DNA of 5,206 nt from NCBI GenBank assembly GCA_035686205.1, contig DASRZQ010000082.1:1-5206 (forward strand), read 5' to 3'. The notes beneath the pieces are model-generated. The model was given only the letters and a program-made list of their open reading frames with translations, searched no databases and was not told where the DNA came from. Below are positions 1-5,206 of the stretch, one piece after another. This stretch comes from CAIWTU01 sp035686205. GTDB taxonomy: Bacteria; Desulfobacterota; Desulfuromonadia; Geobacterales; Geobacteraceae. Made by a program: the position numbers and the translations under genes. Within the stretch, counting starts at the first letter, position 1. Every line of letters starts with the position of its first letter.

Positions 1-1
1 A

Positions 2-70
2 ACCTCGAATATCGCGGGCATTTTCACGATTCAACGCGGTTTTCCGTTCGACATGGGCATTATTGCCTAG
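2..70 (+). CDS. Possible C-terminal end of an upstream gene (partial)
   Basis: The first 69 bases read open in frame 2 and end at a TAG at 68-70. They give about 22 residues ending FTIQRGFPFDMGIIA, a plausible protein-like tail with GC-rich codons, whereas the sequence after the stop turns AT-rich. I do not recognise the family and cannot assign a function. The start lies outside the window. The open stretch is short enough to arise by chance, so only the composition change at the stop supports this call. Confidence 0.35.
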   Translation, partial: TSNIAGIFTIQRGFPFDMGIIA

Positions 71-88
71 TAAACTTACAACCGTGTG

Positions 89-100
89 TAACAATTGTTA
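89..100. repeat. 12-bp perfect palindrome, possible operator
   Basis: TAACAATTGTTA is its own reverse complement. It lies 19 bases after the presumed end of the upstream gene and about 30 bases before a possible extended -10 sequence (TGATATGAT, 129-137). The position would suit a repressor or activator site. AT-rich palindromes of this length also occur by chance, and no second copy was noticed in the window. Confidence 0.25.
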
Positions 101-132
101 AGATTTTGTTACAGCGTAAAACGGGGCATGAT

Positions 133-338
133 ATGATCAAATTAACCGGAAGTCAGCCCTGTCGAGGAAAAAGCCGATGAAACCGTAGTCGGTAAAGGAA
201 AAATTAAAAGGGTGGCACCCATGATTCACAAAGCAAATAAAACCTTAACAAATTTATTTTTCGCCCGTTAACAGGGTTCTGGAAATCGGTGCCTGGAAAG
301 GCGTTGAAAAAATTGCCGCGTGGCAGGCGGAGGAGTGA
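133..338 (+). pseudogene. Possible frameshifted remnant of a short unidentified gene
   Basis: Three successive frames read like one protein. An ATG at 133, six bases after a GGGG ribosome-site-like run (123-126), starts MIKLT. The next frame (146-268) gives PEVSPVEEKADETVVGKG and then KIKRVAPMIHKANKTLTN, ending in FFAR before a TAA. The third frame (270-335) gives NRVLEIGAWKGV followed by EKIAAWQAEE and a TGA at 336-338. Both joins need the same +1 change. The charged, helix-like composition and Trp-containing tail look coding, unlike the AT-rich sequence after 340. I do not recognise the family. The alternative is noncoding DNA that happens to read well, since each open piece is under 45 codons. 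A conserved small gene with two sequencing or assembly errors is also possible. Confidence 0.3.
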
Positions 339-484
339 GTGAAAGATTAAACTGTGTACACATATGGCTCATATATTCTTTTAAAATTTACTCTAAATTT
401 ATGACAAGTTTGTCTTTCCCGGCATTATAACCGGTCAATGCAATTTTGCTCCATCCTGAACTCAATTATTTCGGATAGATACAT
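339..484. other. AT-rich gene-free spacer
   Basis: No coding sequence of credible composition was found on either strand here. The stretch contains a perfect 10-bp palindrome, TGTGTACACA (353-362), and a short CCGG/CCGG hairpin around 420-435. Neither can be assigned a function from the sequence alone. Confidence 0.4.
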
Positions 485-514
485 CGGGATTGCCGATCCC
501 GGTTTCTCTTTTTT
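485..514 (+). terminator. Putative intrinsic terminator
   Basis: CGGGAT (485-490) pairs perfectly with ATCCCG (496-501) around a five-base loop, TGCCG. The stem can extend outward by a G-U and an A-U pair. A pyrimidine tract rich in T follows (503-514, ending in six T). This is the hairpin plus T-run of a Rho-independent terminator on the + strand. It would separate transcription arriving from the left (the 133-338 region and whatever precedes it) from the operon starting at 754. The stem is short, so termination may be partial. Confidence 0.45.
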
Positions 515-753
515 CATCATGTTTTCATCGGCACATTTTTTGCCAGTCTGAACTCAAGAAGTTATTTTTCCGTTCTTTATCAACAATTCACATGGCCATG
601 GCTTTAATTAAAACCAGAACCGAATTGTTCTTCCATATTTTATTGCCTTACACACCTGCACTTGTAAATTGTTATTCCGCTGTTAAAGTATTATCACGTT
701 TTTCTTTCCCGATTTTTTTTTCGTCATTGGCCCTTTCCGAGTAATGGAGAATC
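515..753. other. AT-rich leader upstream of the mvhD-metF operon
   Basis: This pyrimidine-rich stretch of about 240 bases lies between the putative terminator and the first operon gene, so the operon promoter is expected here. A weak sigma-70-like pair is visible: TTGTAA (662-667) and TAAAGT (684-689) with a 16-base spacer, each matching consensus at four of six positions. An open frame starting at a TTG near 490 and ending at 744 crosses the region. Its Phe/Ser/Leu-rich product looks like a by-product of the pyrimidine bias rather than a gene. No riboswitch could be recognised. Confidence 0.3.
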
Positions 754-1185
754 ATGCTCATGAAAGGACATGCCCATCACCGGAATACACACATCTATTT
801 CTGCCGCAATGTGATCACAAACCCCGGACTTGCCGCGGCAATGGCGAATCTCTCGCTCATGGAAGGCGTTCACGTCGAACCCGTTCCCTGCGGCGGAAGA
901 ATTGATCCCCGCTACATACTCAAGGCATTCGAGGGGGACGCGCACGGCGTGGCCCTCATTACCTGCCCGGTCACGCACTGCCGGATGCTGGAAGGCAATC
1001 TGCGGGCGATTCACAGGATCGGGCTTGTCCGCGAATTTCTGGCGGAATCGGGTTTGGACCCCGACAGCGTGAAGGTCTTCGTTCCGGACAACTCCGATGA
1101 CAGCGCCATCCGGAATTCCATCGCGGACGCCGGCCGTTTTGCCGCCGCACTTACGGTACCCGCGAAGGAGGTTGCACAACAATGA
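754..1185 (+). CDS. mvhD: MvhD/FlpD-like hydrogenase iron-sulfur subunit (electron-transfer [2Fe-2S] protein)
   Basis: This cytoplasmic protein of 143 residues matches the MvhD/FlpD family in length and motif order. Family members carry a [2Fe-2S] cluster and pass electrons between an HdrA-type flavoprotein and a partner such as a hydrogenase, formate dehydrogenase or MetF. Visible hallmarks are an N-terminal strand ending FCRN (Cys17), CGGRIDPRYILKAFEGDAHG (Cys46 onward) and CPVTHCRMLEGN (Cys71, Cys76, C-x4-C). The family usually starts with a C-x2-C pair (CNWC-like). Here only Cys17 remains, leaving four cysteines, still enough for one [2Fe-2S] centre. The start is ambiguous. A GGAG at 746-749 is four bases from the ATG at 754 and ten from the ATG at 760, so MKGHAHH may be the true N-terminus. 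The gene overlaps metF by 4 nt (ATGA), which suggests translational coupling. The family call is firm; the physical partner is inferred from context. Confidence 0.85.
   Translation: MLMKGHAHHRNTHIYFCRNVITNPGLAAAMANLSLMEGVHVEPVPCGGRIDPRYILKAFEGDAHGVALITCPVTHCRMLEGNLRAIHRIGLVREFLAESGLDPDSVKVFVPDNSDDSAIRNSIADAGRFAAALTVPAKEVAQQ
1165..1172 (+). promoter_or_regulatory. Strong ribosome binding site of metF
   Basis: AAGGAGGT is a near-perfect Shine-Dalgarno sequence inside the end of the preceding gene, with about ten bases between it and the ATG at 1182. It supports that start and suggests metF can be translated independently as well as by coupling. Confidence 0.75.
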
Positions 1186-2084
1186 GTGAAAAGCGGCTTG
1201 CAAAGGCAATAGGCAATGGTCAGTTCATTGTAACGGTTGAATGCCTTCCGCCTCTTGGCACGGATATCGGTGAACTCAGGTCATGCGCGACGGCGGTCGG
1301 AGGTCTTGTCCACGGGGTCTGCCCCGCCGAAGGCGTAGACGGTATAAGGCTCTCCGGCCTGGCGGCATGCACACTCCTTGCATCCGCCGGGGCGGAGCCC
1401 GTCCTGCCTCTCCTGACACGGGACATGAACCGGATATCGCTGCAATCCACACTGCTCGGAGCCGCTTCGCTGGGAATCAACAATATCCTTTGCCTGTCGG
1501 GAAGGCATCAGGCCGTGACGGGCTCCGCTTCGGCCAGGGGAGTGTACGATATCGACCCCGTTCAGCTGCTGCGGATCGCGAACGATCTGAGAAAAGAGGG
1601 CAGGCTTGCCGACGGAAAGGAAATCAACTGGCAGGTCGATCTGACCCTGGGCACGGATGCGAATCCTTTTGCCGAACCTTCGGACCTGCATCTCACGACG
1701 CTGGAAAAGGCGGTGGCGGCAGGCGCGGATTACGTCGTGTCGCAGCCAGTGTTCGACATCGAACGTTTCGAAATCTGGATGGACCGTGTCCGCGGCCGGG
1801 AAATCGACGGGAAAACATGCATTATCGCATCGGTAATGCCGTTGACTTCCGCGGAAGAAGCTTCCGCACTGACGGAAAAATACCGTCATTTACCCATTCC
1901 TCCTGAAATTACGGAGAAGCTGAGCATTTCTTCCGATCAGCGGACGGCGGGAATTCAGATTGCGGTTGAAACAATTGCCCGCCTGCGTTCGACAAAGGGA
2001 GTGCGCGGGGTTAATCTCATCACGGGAGCCGATTACGGGACCGCCGCCGATATCCTGAAGGCAGGCGGTCTGTCCAGGAGTTGA
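1182..2084 (+). CDS. metF: MetF-like 5,10-methylenetetrahydrofolate reductase
   Basis: This 300-residue protein is a short, single-domain MTHFR of the MetF TIM-barrel type. Such enzymes use a flavin to reduce methylene-THF to methyl-THF for the Wood-Ljungdahl methyl branch or for methionine synthesis. Recognisable blocks are FIVTVECLPPLGTD (14-28, with Glu20 at the place of the catalytic Glu of E. coli FEFFPP), LLTRDMNRI (77-85), ILCLSGRH (102-109), VYDIDPVQLL (121-130), GTDANPFA (157-164), SQPVFD (187-192, Gln188 matching the folate-contacting Gln of TQFFFD) and LPIPPEITEKL (237-247). In ILCLSGRH the family usually has GD, so the flavin/folate-proximal Asp (Asp120 in E. coli) is Arg108 here. 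No Fe-S cysteine motif is present. The start is fixed by the AAGGAGG site and the 4-nt overlap with mvhD. That coupling suggests reduction through MvhD rather than direct use of NAD(P)H. No metV follows, unlike acetogen loci. Confidence 0.85.
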   Translation: MSEKRLAKAIGNGQFIVTVECLPPLGTDIGELRSCATAVGGLVHGVCPAEGVDGIRLSGLAACTLLASAGAEPVLPLLTRDMNRISLQSTLLGAASLGINNILCLSGRHQAVTGSASARGVYDIDPVQLLRIANDLRKEGRLADGKEINWQVDLTLGTDANPFAEPSDLHLTTLEKAVAAGADYVVSQPVFDIERFEIWMDRVRGREIDGKTCIIASVMPLTSAEEASALTEKYRHLPIPPEITEKLSISSDQRTAGIQIAVETIARLRSTKGVRGVNLITGADYGTAADILKAGGLSRS

Positions 2085-2087
2085 GCC

Positions 2088-3449
2088 ATGCCGGCGAAAT
2101 ACCATATAACGGTTGTCCCGGCGCCGCCGAAACGGAAGCTGATCGGCAAATACTGCATCGTCGACTGGCGCGAGGACTGCTCAGCCTGCCACAACTGCGT
2201 GAAGCGCGAGTGCGCCTACGATGTTTACAGCCATGAGCGCGACCGGCTTTACAACCCGGCTAAAGACTACGTGGACTACCTGTACGAGTGCAGGGGATGC
2301 CTCTGCTGCGTCCAGAGCTGCACCAAGGGGCTCCTCACAAAGCAGGTGAATCCCGAATACCTGTCCATGGGCGACGATGTCCGGACGCCGGACATCGTTT
2401 CCAGCACCTGGTACCAGGCTGAAACCGGTCGCATCCCGGTCTCCGGGGCCGGATACGGCGGACCATTCCGCGGACCGGGCTTCGATTCGATCATCACCGA
2501 CATGTCCGAGATAGTCCGGCCCACCCGCGACGGCATCCACGGCAGGGAATACATCAGTACCTCGGTAGACATCGGCCGGAAACCCCTCCGCCTCGAATTC
2601 AATCCGGATGGATCACTGGCAACGGAGTTCCCGCCGCAGGTCGAAGTACCGCTGCCGATCGTCTTCAACACCGCCCCATGGCATTATCCCGCCCGGAATG
2701 CCTTCAGGGCTGTCGCGGACGCGGCCGGGAAGTTGGGAACGTTCGTAATGACCGGTGATCCGCAGCTTGCCGCTCATCCCGCCGTGGTGACCCGCGGGGT
2801 GCCGCTTCGTCGTGCCCGTCTGGCGGAATGGTACGATGAGGCCGATGTTCTCGAACAGATCAATGCCGCCAAATCCGCGAACCCCGGACTCGTCGCAATC
2901 GTCAAGCTGCCGCTGGGATCGGACTACGTTGCGCGCGCTCTCGAGCTGGCGGATATGGGGGTCGATGCGCTTCACGTATGGGCCGACAGACGCGGTTTCG
3001 TGGATGGCGGGGCAGGCGGCCGGCACATTTCCGATGCCGTGCGCGAACTTCACCTGGAATTCGTCCGCCGGGGGGACCGGGATTCGATAACCCTGATAGC
3101 CGGGGGTGGAATATACATGGCGGAGCATGTGATCAAGACCATCATCTGCGGCGCCGACATGGTCACGGTCGATATCCCGTTGATGATCGCCCTGGAATGC
3201 CGTCTCTGCGGGAAGTGCTCAAGGGGACCTGCCTGCCCCGTGGAGATGAGCAAAGTCGACCTCGATTACGCCGTGCAGCGCATCGTCAACCTTATGGGAG
3301 CATGGCACAACCAGATGCTGGAGATGATGGGCGCCATGGGGATCCGCGAGGTGCGGCGGCTTCGCGGCGAGGTGGGGAGGGCGATGTTCTTCGATGACCT
3401 GGAGCGGGAGTGCTTCGGGCCGATATTCGGGGAGAGGAAGGCGTTGTAA
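2088..3449 (+). CDS. Divergent glutamate-synthase-type FMN-domain protein with N-terminal 2[4Fe-4S] ferredoxin domain
   Basis: This 453-residue soluble protein begins three bases after metF with AGGAG at 2076-2080, so it is co-transcribed. Residues 31-42 (C-x2-C-x2-C-x4-C) and 68-78 (C-x2-C-x2-C-x3-C) form a ferredoxin-like pair of [4Fe-4S] motifs. Then come STWYQAETG (106-114) and a barrel related to the GltB2 FMN domain. It keeps the barrel lysine (VKLP, Lys273), GGAGG (307-311) and the phosphate-loop-like AGGGI (338-342). It ends with a cysteine cluster C371-x2-C374-x2-C377-x5-C383 and a helical tail, QRIVNLMGAWHNQM. Compared with the paralog at 3682 it is shorter. TGEGG is replaced by TGDPQ (222-226), and the segment holding KxAQGAKPGxGG is absent. 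That segment contributes to flavin and 2-oxoglutarate binding in glutamate synthases, so ordinary glutamate synthase activity is unlikely. An electron-transfer or structural subunit role is inferred. No symbol is justified. Confidence 0.75.
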   Translation: MPAKYHITVVPAPPKRKLIGKYCIVDWREDCSACHNCVKRECAYDVYSHERDRLYNPAKDYVDYLYECRGCLCCVQSCTKGLLTKQVNPEYLSMGDDVRTPDIVSSTWYQAETGRIPVSGAGYGGPFRGPGFDSIITDMSEIVRPTRDGIHGREYISTSVDIGRKPLRLEFNPDGSLATEFPPQVEVPLPIVFNTAPWHYPARNAFRAVADAAGKLGTFVMTGDPQLAAHPAVVTRGVPLRRARLAEWYDEADVLEQINAAKSANPGLVAIVKLPLGSDYVARALELADMGVDALHVWADRRGFVDGGAGGRHISDAVRELHLEFVRRGDRDSITLIAGGGIYMAEHVIKTIICGADMVTVDIPLMIALECRLCGKCSRGPACPVEMSKVDLDYAVQRIVNLMGAWHNQMLEMMGAMGIREVRRLRGEVGRAMFFDDLERECFGPIFGERKAL

Positions 3450-3472
3450 TAAGATGAATACAATAAAGGCAG

Positions 3473-3643
3473 TTAGCCACGAATGACACGAATGAACACG
3501 AATGTTTTAAAAACTGAATTTTTACGATGAAATATCACGAGATTAACGAATGCTTTAGGTCAGAAATGTCCAGGAAAATCGACGGCTCATTGCCGATTTG
3601 CACGTCGCATTTATTCGTGCTAATTCGTGACATTCGTGGCTAA
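3473..3643. mobile_element. MITE-like element with 32-nt imperfect terminal inverted repeats
   Basis: The left arm (3473-3504) begins TTAGCCACGAATGACACG. The right arm (3612-3643) is its reverse complement with four mismatches over 32 bases and ends ATTCGTGGCTAA. Each arm holds three degenerate CACGAAT units at 9-10 base spacing. The 107-base interior contains the start of a short ORF. Dispersed arrays of CACGAAT-type inverted repeats are common in many environmental bacterial genomes, often around small GxxExxY-family genes. That link is from memory and not tested here. No target-site duplication is evident. The element sits between two paralogous genes and could fold into a large RNA hairpin, possibly reducing read-through. 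Confidence 0.65.
3527..3643 (+). pseudogene. 38-codon ORF inside the inverted-repeat element, likely remnant
   Basis: An ATG at 3527 opens a frame MKYHEINECFRSEMSRK that runs through the right inverted repeat and stops at the TAA (3641-3643) closing that repeat. The start, MKYHEIN, resembles the N-terminus of GxxExxY-type small proteins (MKYEEI-like), which are about 120-130 residues long and are often flanked by this kind of repeat. If so, the middle and C-terminal parts have been deleted, leaving a nonfunctional stub. No good Shine-Dalgarno sequence precedes it. The resemblance covers only a few residues, so the assignment is tentative; chance is the main alternative. Confidence 0.35.
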
Positions 3644-3669
3644 TTTACTTGTTTTTCAAGTTTACCTTT

Positions 3670-3674
3670 GAGGT
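3670..3674 (+). promoter_or_regulatory. Ribosome binding site fixing the start at 3682
   Basis: GAGGT lies seven bases before the ATG at 3682. It is the only good Shine-Dalgarno match near the beginning of the long open frame, and it gives a protein whose N-terminal layout matches its paralog (MPA..., then GKY just before the first ferredoxin cysteine). A small hairpin, ACTTG-TTTTT-CAAGT (3647-3661), lies just upstream. Confidence 0.6.
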
Positions 3675-3681
3675 TTCGATT

Positions 3682-5206
3682 ATGCCGGCTCAAACGGAAA
3701 TAAGACAAACCGCCAAACTTGAACACCTCGGCCTCTCCTTCCCGCCGGAACGGACGGTGAGGCCGGCCCCGGACCGTTTTCGGTACACGCTGGGCAAGTA
3801 CCGGGTCTGGCGCAATGAAAAGTGCGCCAGGTGCGGGACGTGCATAAAGGTATGCACCCGTGGCGTCCACGTGCACCCGGAGGGATATGCGGACTTCGTC
3901 CGGCCGCTCGAACACCTGTGCACCGCGCAGCTGTGCAGGGAAAACGGGACTTTCTGCGTGGACCGCTGCCCGCAAAAGGCGCTGAGGGTAGAAATTCTGC
4001 CGCTATACGAGGCGATCGGCGATTTCCGCTGGACCGCCGACCTGATCCTTTCCACCTGGCACATGGCCGAAACGGGCTCGACCCCCGATGGGGAACTGGA
4101 ATACCGGCATGGCGCCTCCGGCGGCGGGTTCGACAGGATCCGCTTCCGCTTCCCGGAGAACGGATACCGCACCGACCCGGCGGATATATCCACCGCCATA
4201 CCGCTGAACCGCAGGGATGACGGCCGGCCGCGGATCAGCATCGACATCCCGGTTTACGGCGGCGGCATGTCGTTCGGATCCGTCAGCCCGCACACGATTC
4301 TGGCCAAGGTCAGGGCCGCCATGGCATGGAACACCTTCAGCTGCACCGGCGAAGGGGGCTACATCCAGCGAATCTACCCATACAGGGACTATATGATCAC
4401 CCAGGTGGCGACCGGCCTGTTCGGGGTGCGGGAGGAGACCATCAGGTTCGCGCCCATCGTCGAATTCAAGTATGCCCAAGGGGCAAAACCTGGCCTGGGC
4501 GGGCACCTGCTCGGCGACAAGAACACCCCTGCCGTGGCCGCCATGCGCGAGGCAGTTCCCGGCACGCCGCTCTTCTCGCCGTTCCCGTTTCACAGTGTCT
4601 ATTCGGTGGAAGACCACAAAAAGCACGTGGACTGGATCAAGCATGTCAACCCGAGGGCATTGGTTTCCGTCAAGGTTTCCACTCCGGTGGACGTGGACAT
4701 GGTCGCCGTCGGCTCGTACTATGCCGGAGCGAACATCATTCATCTGGACGGCAGCTACGGCGGCACCGGGGCGGCGCCGGACATCGCCAAGAAAAATATC
4801 GCCATGCCGATAGAATACGCCATTCCCAAGGTCGCGCGCTTCCTGGAAGAGGAAGGCATCCGCGACGAGGTGACCCTGATCGCCAGCGGCGGCATCAGGA
4901 CCGCTTACGACATGGCCAAGGCAATTGCTCTGGGCGCCGACGGGGTGGTGATCGGCACGTCGGAGATGGTTGCCCTCGGCTGCGTCCGCTGCGCACGGTG
5001 CGAAAGCGGAAAGGGGTGCGCCAGGGGCATCGCCACCACCGACCCGGAGATGGTCGCCAAGATGACCATCGACTGGGGCACGCAGCGGCTGGTTAACATG
5101 CTCCATGCCTGGCGGGAGCAACTGGTGGACATCCTGAGCCGATTCGGCATGCGGGATGTGAAGGAACTGCGGGGACGGACGGATTTGTTGAGGCATTTGG
5201 ATTATG
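3682..5206 (+). CDS. gltB: Archaeal-type glutamate synthase FMN-domain protein (GltB2-like) with N-terminal ferredoxin domain, 3' end cut
   Basis: The frame is open for 508 codons from the ATG at 3682 to the window edge without a stop. This is about the full length of archaeal-type GltB2 (~500 residues), so little is missing. Ferredoxin-like cysteines are C48-x2-C51-x2-C54-x3-C58 and C80-x4-C85-x6-C92-x3-C96-Pro, the second set oddly spaced. The Glu_synthase barrel keeps YGGGMSFGS (192-200), TGEGGY (222-227), KYAQGAKPGLGG (263-274), SPFPFHSVYSVED (299-311), VSVKV (328-332), DGSYGGTGAAP (356-366) and SGGIRTAYDMAKA (402-414). C434-x2-C437-x2-C440-x4-C445 sits at the position of the family Fe-S cluster, followed by GIATTDPEM. 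The fold binds FMN and normally makes glutamate from 2-oxoglutarate and ammonia delivered by an amidotransferase subunit. No such subunit, GXGXG domain or GltD partner is in the window. Glutamate synthase is therefore the default call, but a role in the neighbouring one-carbon operon is possible. Confidence 0.8.
   Translation, partial: MPAQTEIRQTAKLEHLGLSFPPERTVRPAPDRFRYTLGKYRVWRNEKCARCGTCIKVCTRGVHVHPEGYADFVRPLEHLCTAQLCRENGTFCVDRCPQKALRVEILPLYEAIGDFRWTADLILSTWHMAETGSTPDGELEYRHGASGGGFDRIRFRFPENGYRTDPADISTAIPLNRRDDGRPRISIDIPVYGGGMSFGSVSPHTILAKVRAAMAWNTFSCTGEGGYIQRIYPYRDYMITQVATGLFGVREETIRFAPIVEFKYAQGAKPGLGGHLLGDKNTPAVAAMREAVPGTPLFSPFPFHSVYSVEDHKKHVDWIKHVNPRALVSVKVSTPVDVDMVAVGSYYAGANIIHLDGSYGGTGAAPDIAKKNIAMPIEYAIPKVARFLEEEGIRDEVTLIASGGIRTAYDMAKAIALGADGVVIGTSEMVALGCVRCARCESGKGCARGIATTDPEMVAKMTIDWGTQRLVNMLHAWREQLVDILSRFGMRDVKELRGRTDLLRHLDY

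Noticed and set aside
146..200. Possible cobalamin-type riboswitch (AAGTCAGCCCTG resembling a B12 box)
   Set aside because: The match to the B12 box is partial, and no further conserved cobalamin-riboswitch elements could be found nearby.
204..222. T-box-like motif AGGGTGGCACC
   Set aside because: It resembles the T-box antiterminator sequence, but there is no convincing specifier stem, no following terminator helix and no aminoacyl-tRNA or amino-acid gene downstream. The bases also fit the possible coding stretch.
490..744. 84-codon plus-strand frame starting at TTG
   Set aside because: It starts inside the putative terminator hairpin, has no ribosome site, and encodes a Phe/Ser/Leu-rich product explained by the pyrimidine-rich spacer.
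1283..1906. Long alternative frames on both strands across metF
   Set aside because: The frame at 1182-2084 shows the MTHFR motifs throughout. The overlapping frames have Arg-rich products without domains.
3473..3643. CRISPR-like array from repeated CACGAAT units
   Set aside because: The units are 7-10 bases with no spacers of regular length, and they are arranged as inverted arms rather than direct repeats.
4003..5196. 397-codon open frame on the minus strand
   Set aside because: It lies opposite the GltB2-like gene, whose plus-strand frame carries a continuous run of family motifs. The minus-strand product is His/Arg/Gly/Pro-rich with no recognisable domain, a typical shadow in GC-rich DNA.

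Overview
The window reads as a chromosomal segment from an anaerobic bacterium with a GC-rich coding bias. The gene content (MvhD-type electron-transfer subunit, short MetF-type reductase, two Fe-S/FMN proteins) is the kind found in organisms that run the Wood-Ljungdahl methyl branch, such as Desulfobacterota-like sulfate reducers, syntrophs or acetogens. No marker gene fixes the taxon, so this placement is an inference.

Layout: (1) Positions 1-753 are mostly AT-rich and poor in genes. They hold a possible C-terminal end of an upstream gene (2-70), a stretch at 133-338 that reads like a short coding sequence broken by two frame changes, two perfect palindromes, and a hairpin plus T-tract that looks like an intrinsic terminator (485-514). 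(2) Positions 754-3449 are a tight three-gene operon. An MvhD/FlpD-like [2Fe-2S] subunit overlaps a MetF-like methylenetetrahydrofolate reductase by 4 nt. Three bases after metF comes a ferredoxin-like protein fused to a divergent glutamate-synthase-type FMN domain. (3) Positions 3450-3681 hold a small element with 32-nt terminal inverted repeats built from CACGAAT units. It carries a 38-codon ORF that looks like a remnant of a longer gene. (4) From 3682 to the window edge runs a second ferredoxin plus glutamate-synthase FMN-domain protein. It keeps the canonical family motifs and has no stop before the window ends.

Working model: MvhD subunits normally pass electrons between an HdrA-type flavoprotein and a partner enzyme, and MetF/MvhD/Hdr assemblies are known from acetogens. 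Here MvhD and MetF are coupled, but no HdrA or MetV is in view. Instead there are two paralogous Fe-S/FMN proteins. One looks catalytically competent as an archaeal-type GltB2. The other has lost the segment that contributes to substrate and cofactor binding. They may be parts of an electron-transfer complex serving the methylene-THF reductase, or a glutamate synthase locus that simply lies next to it. The flanking genes, which are outside this window, would decide.
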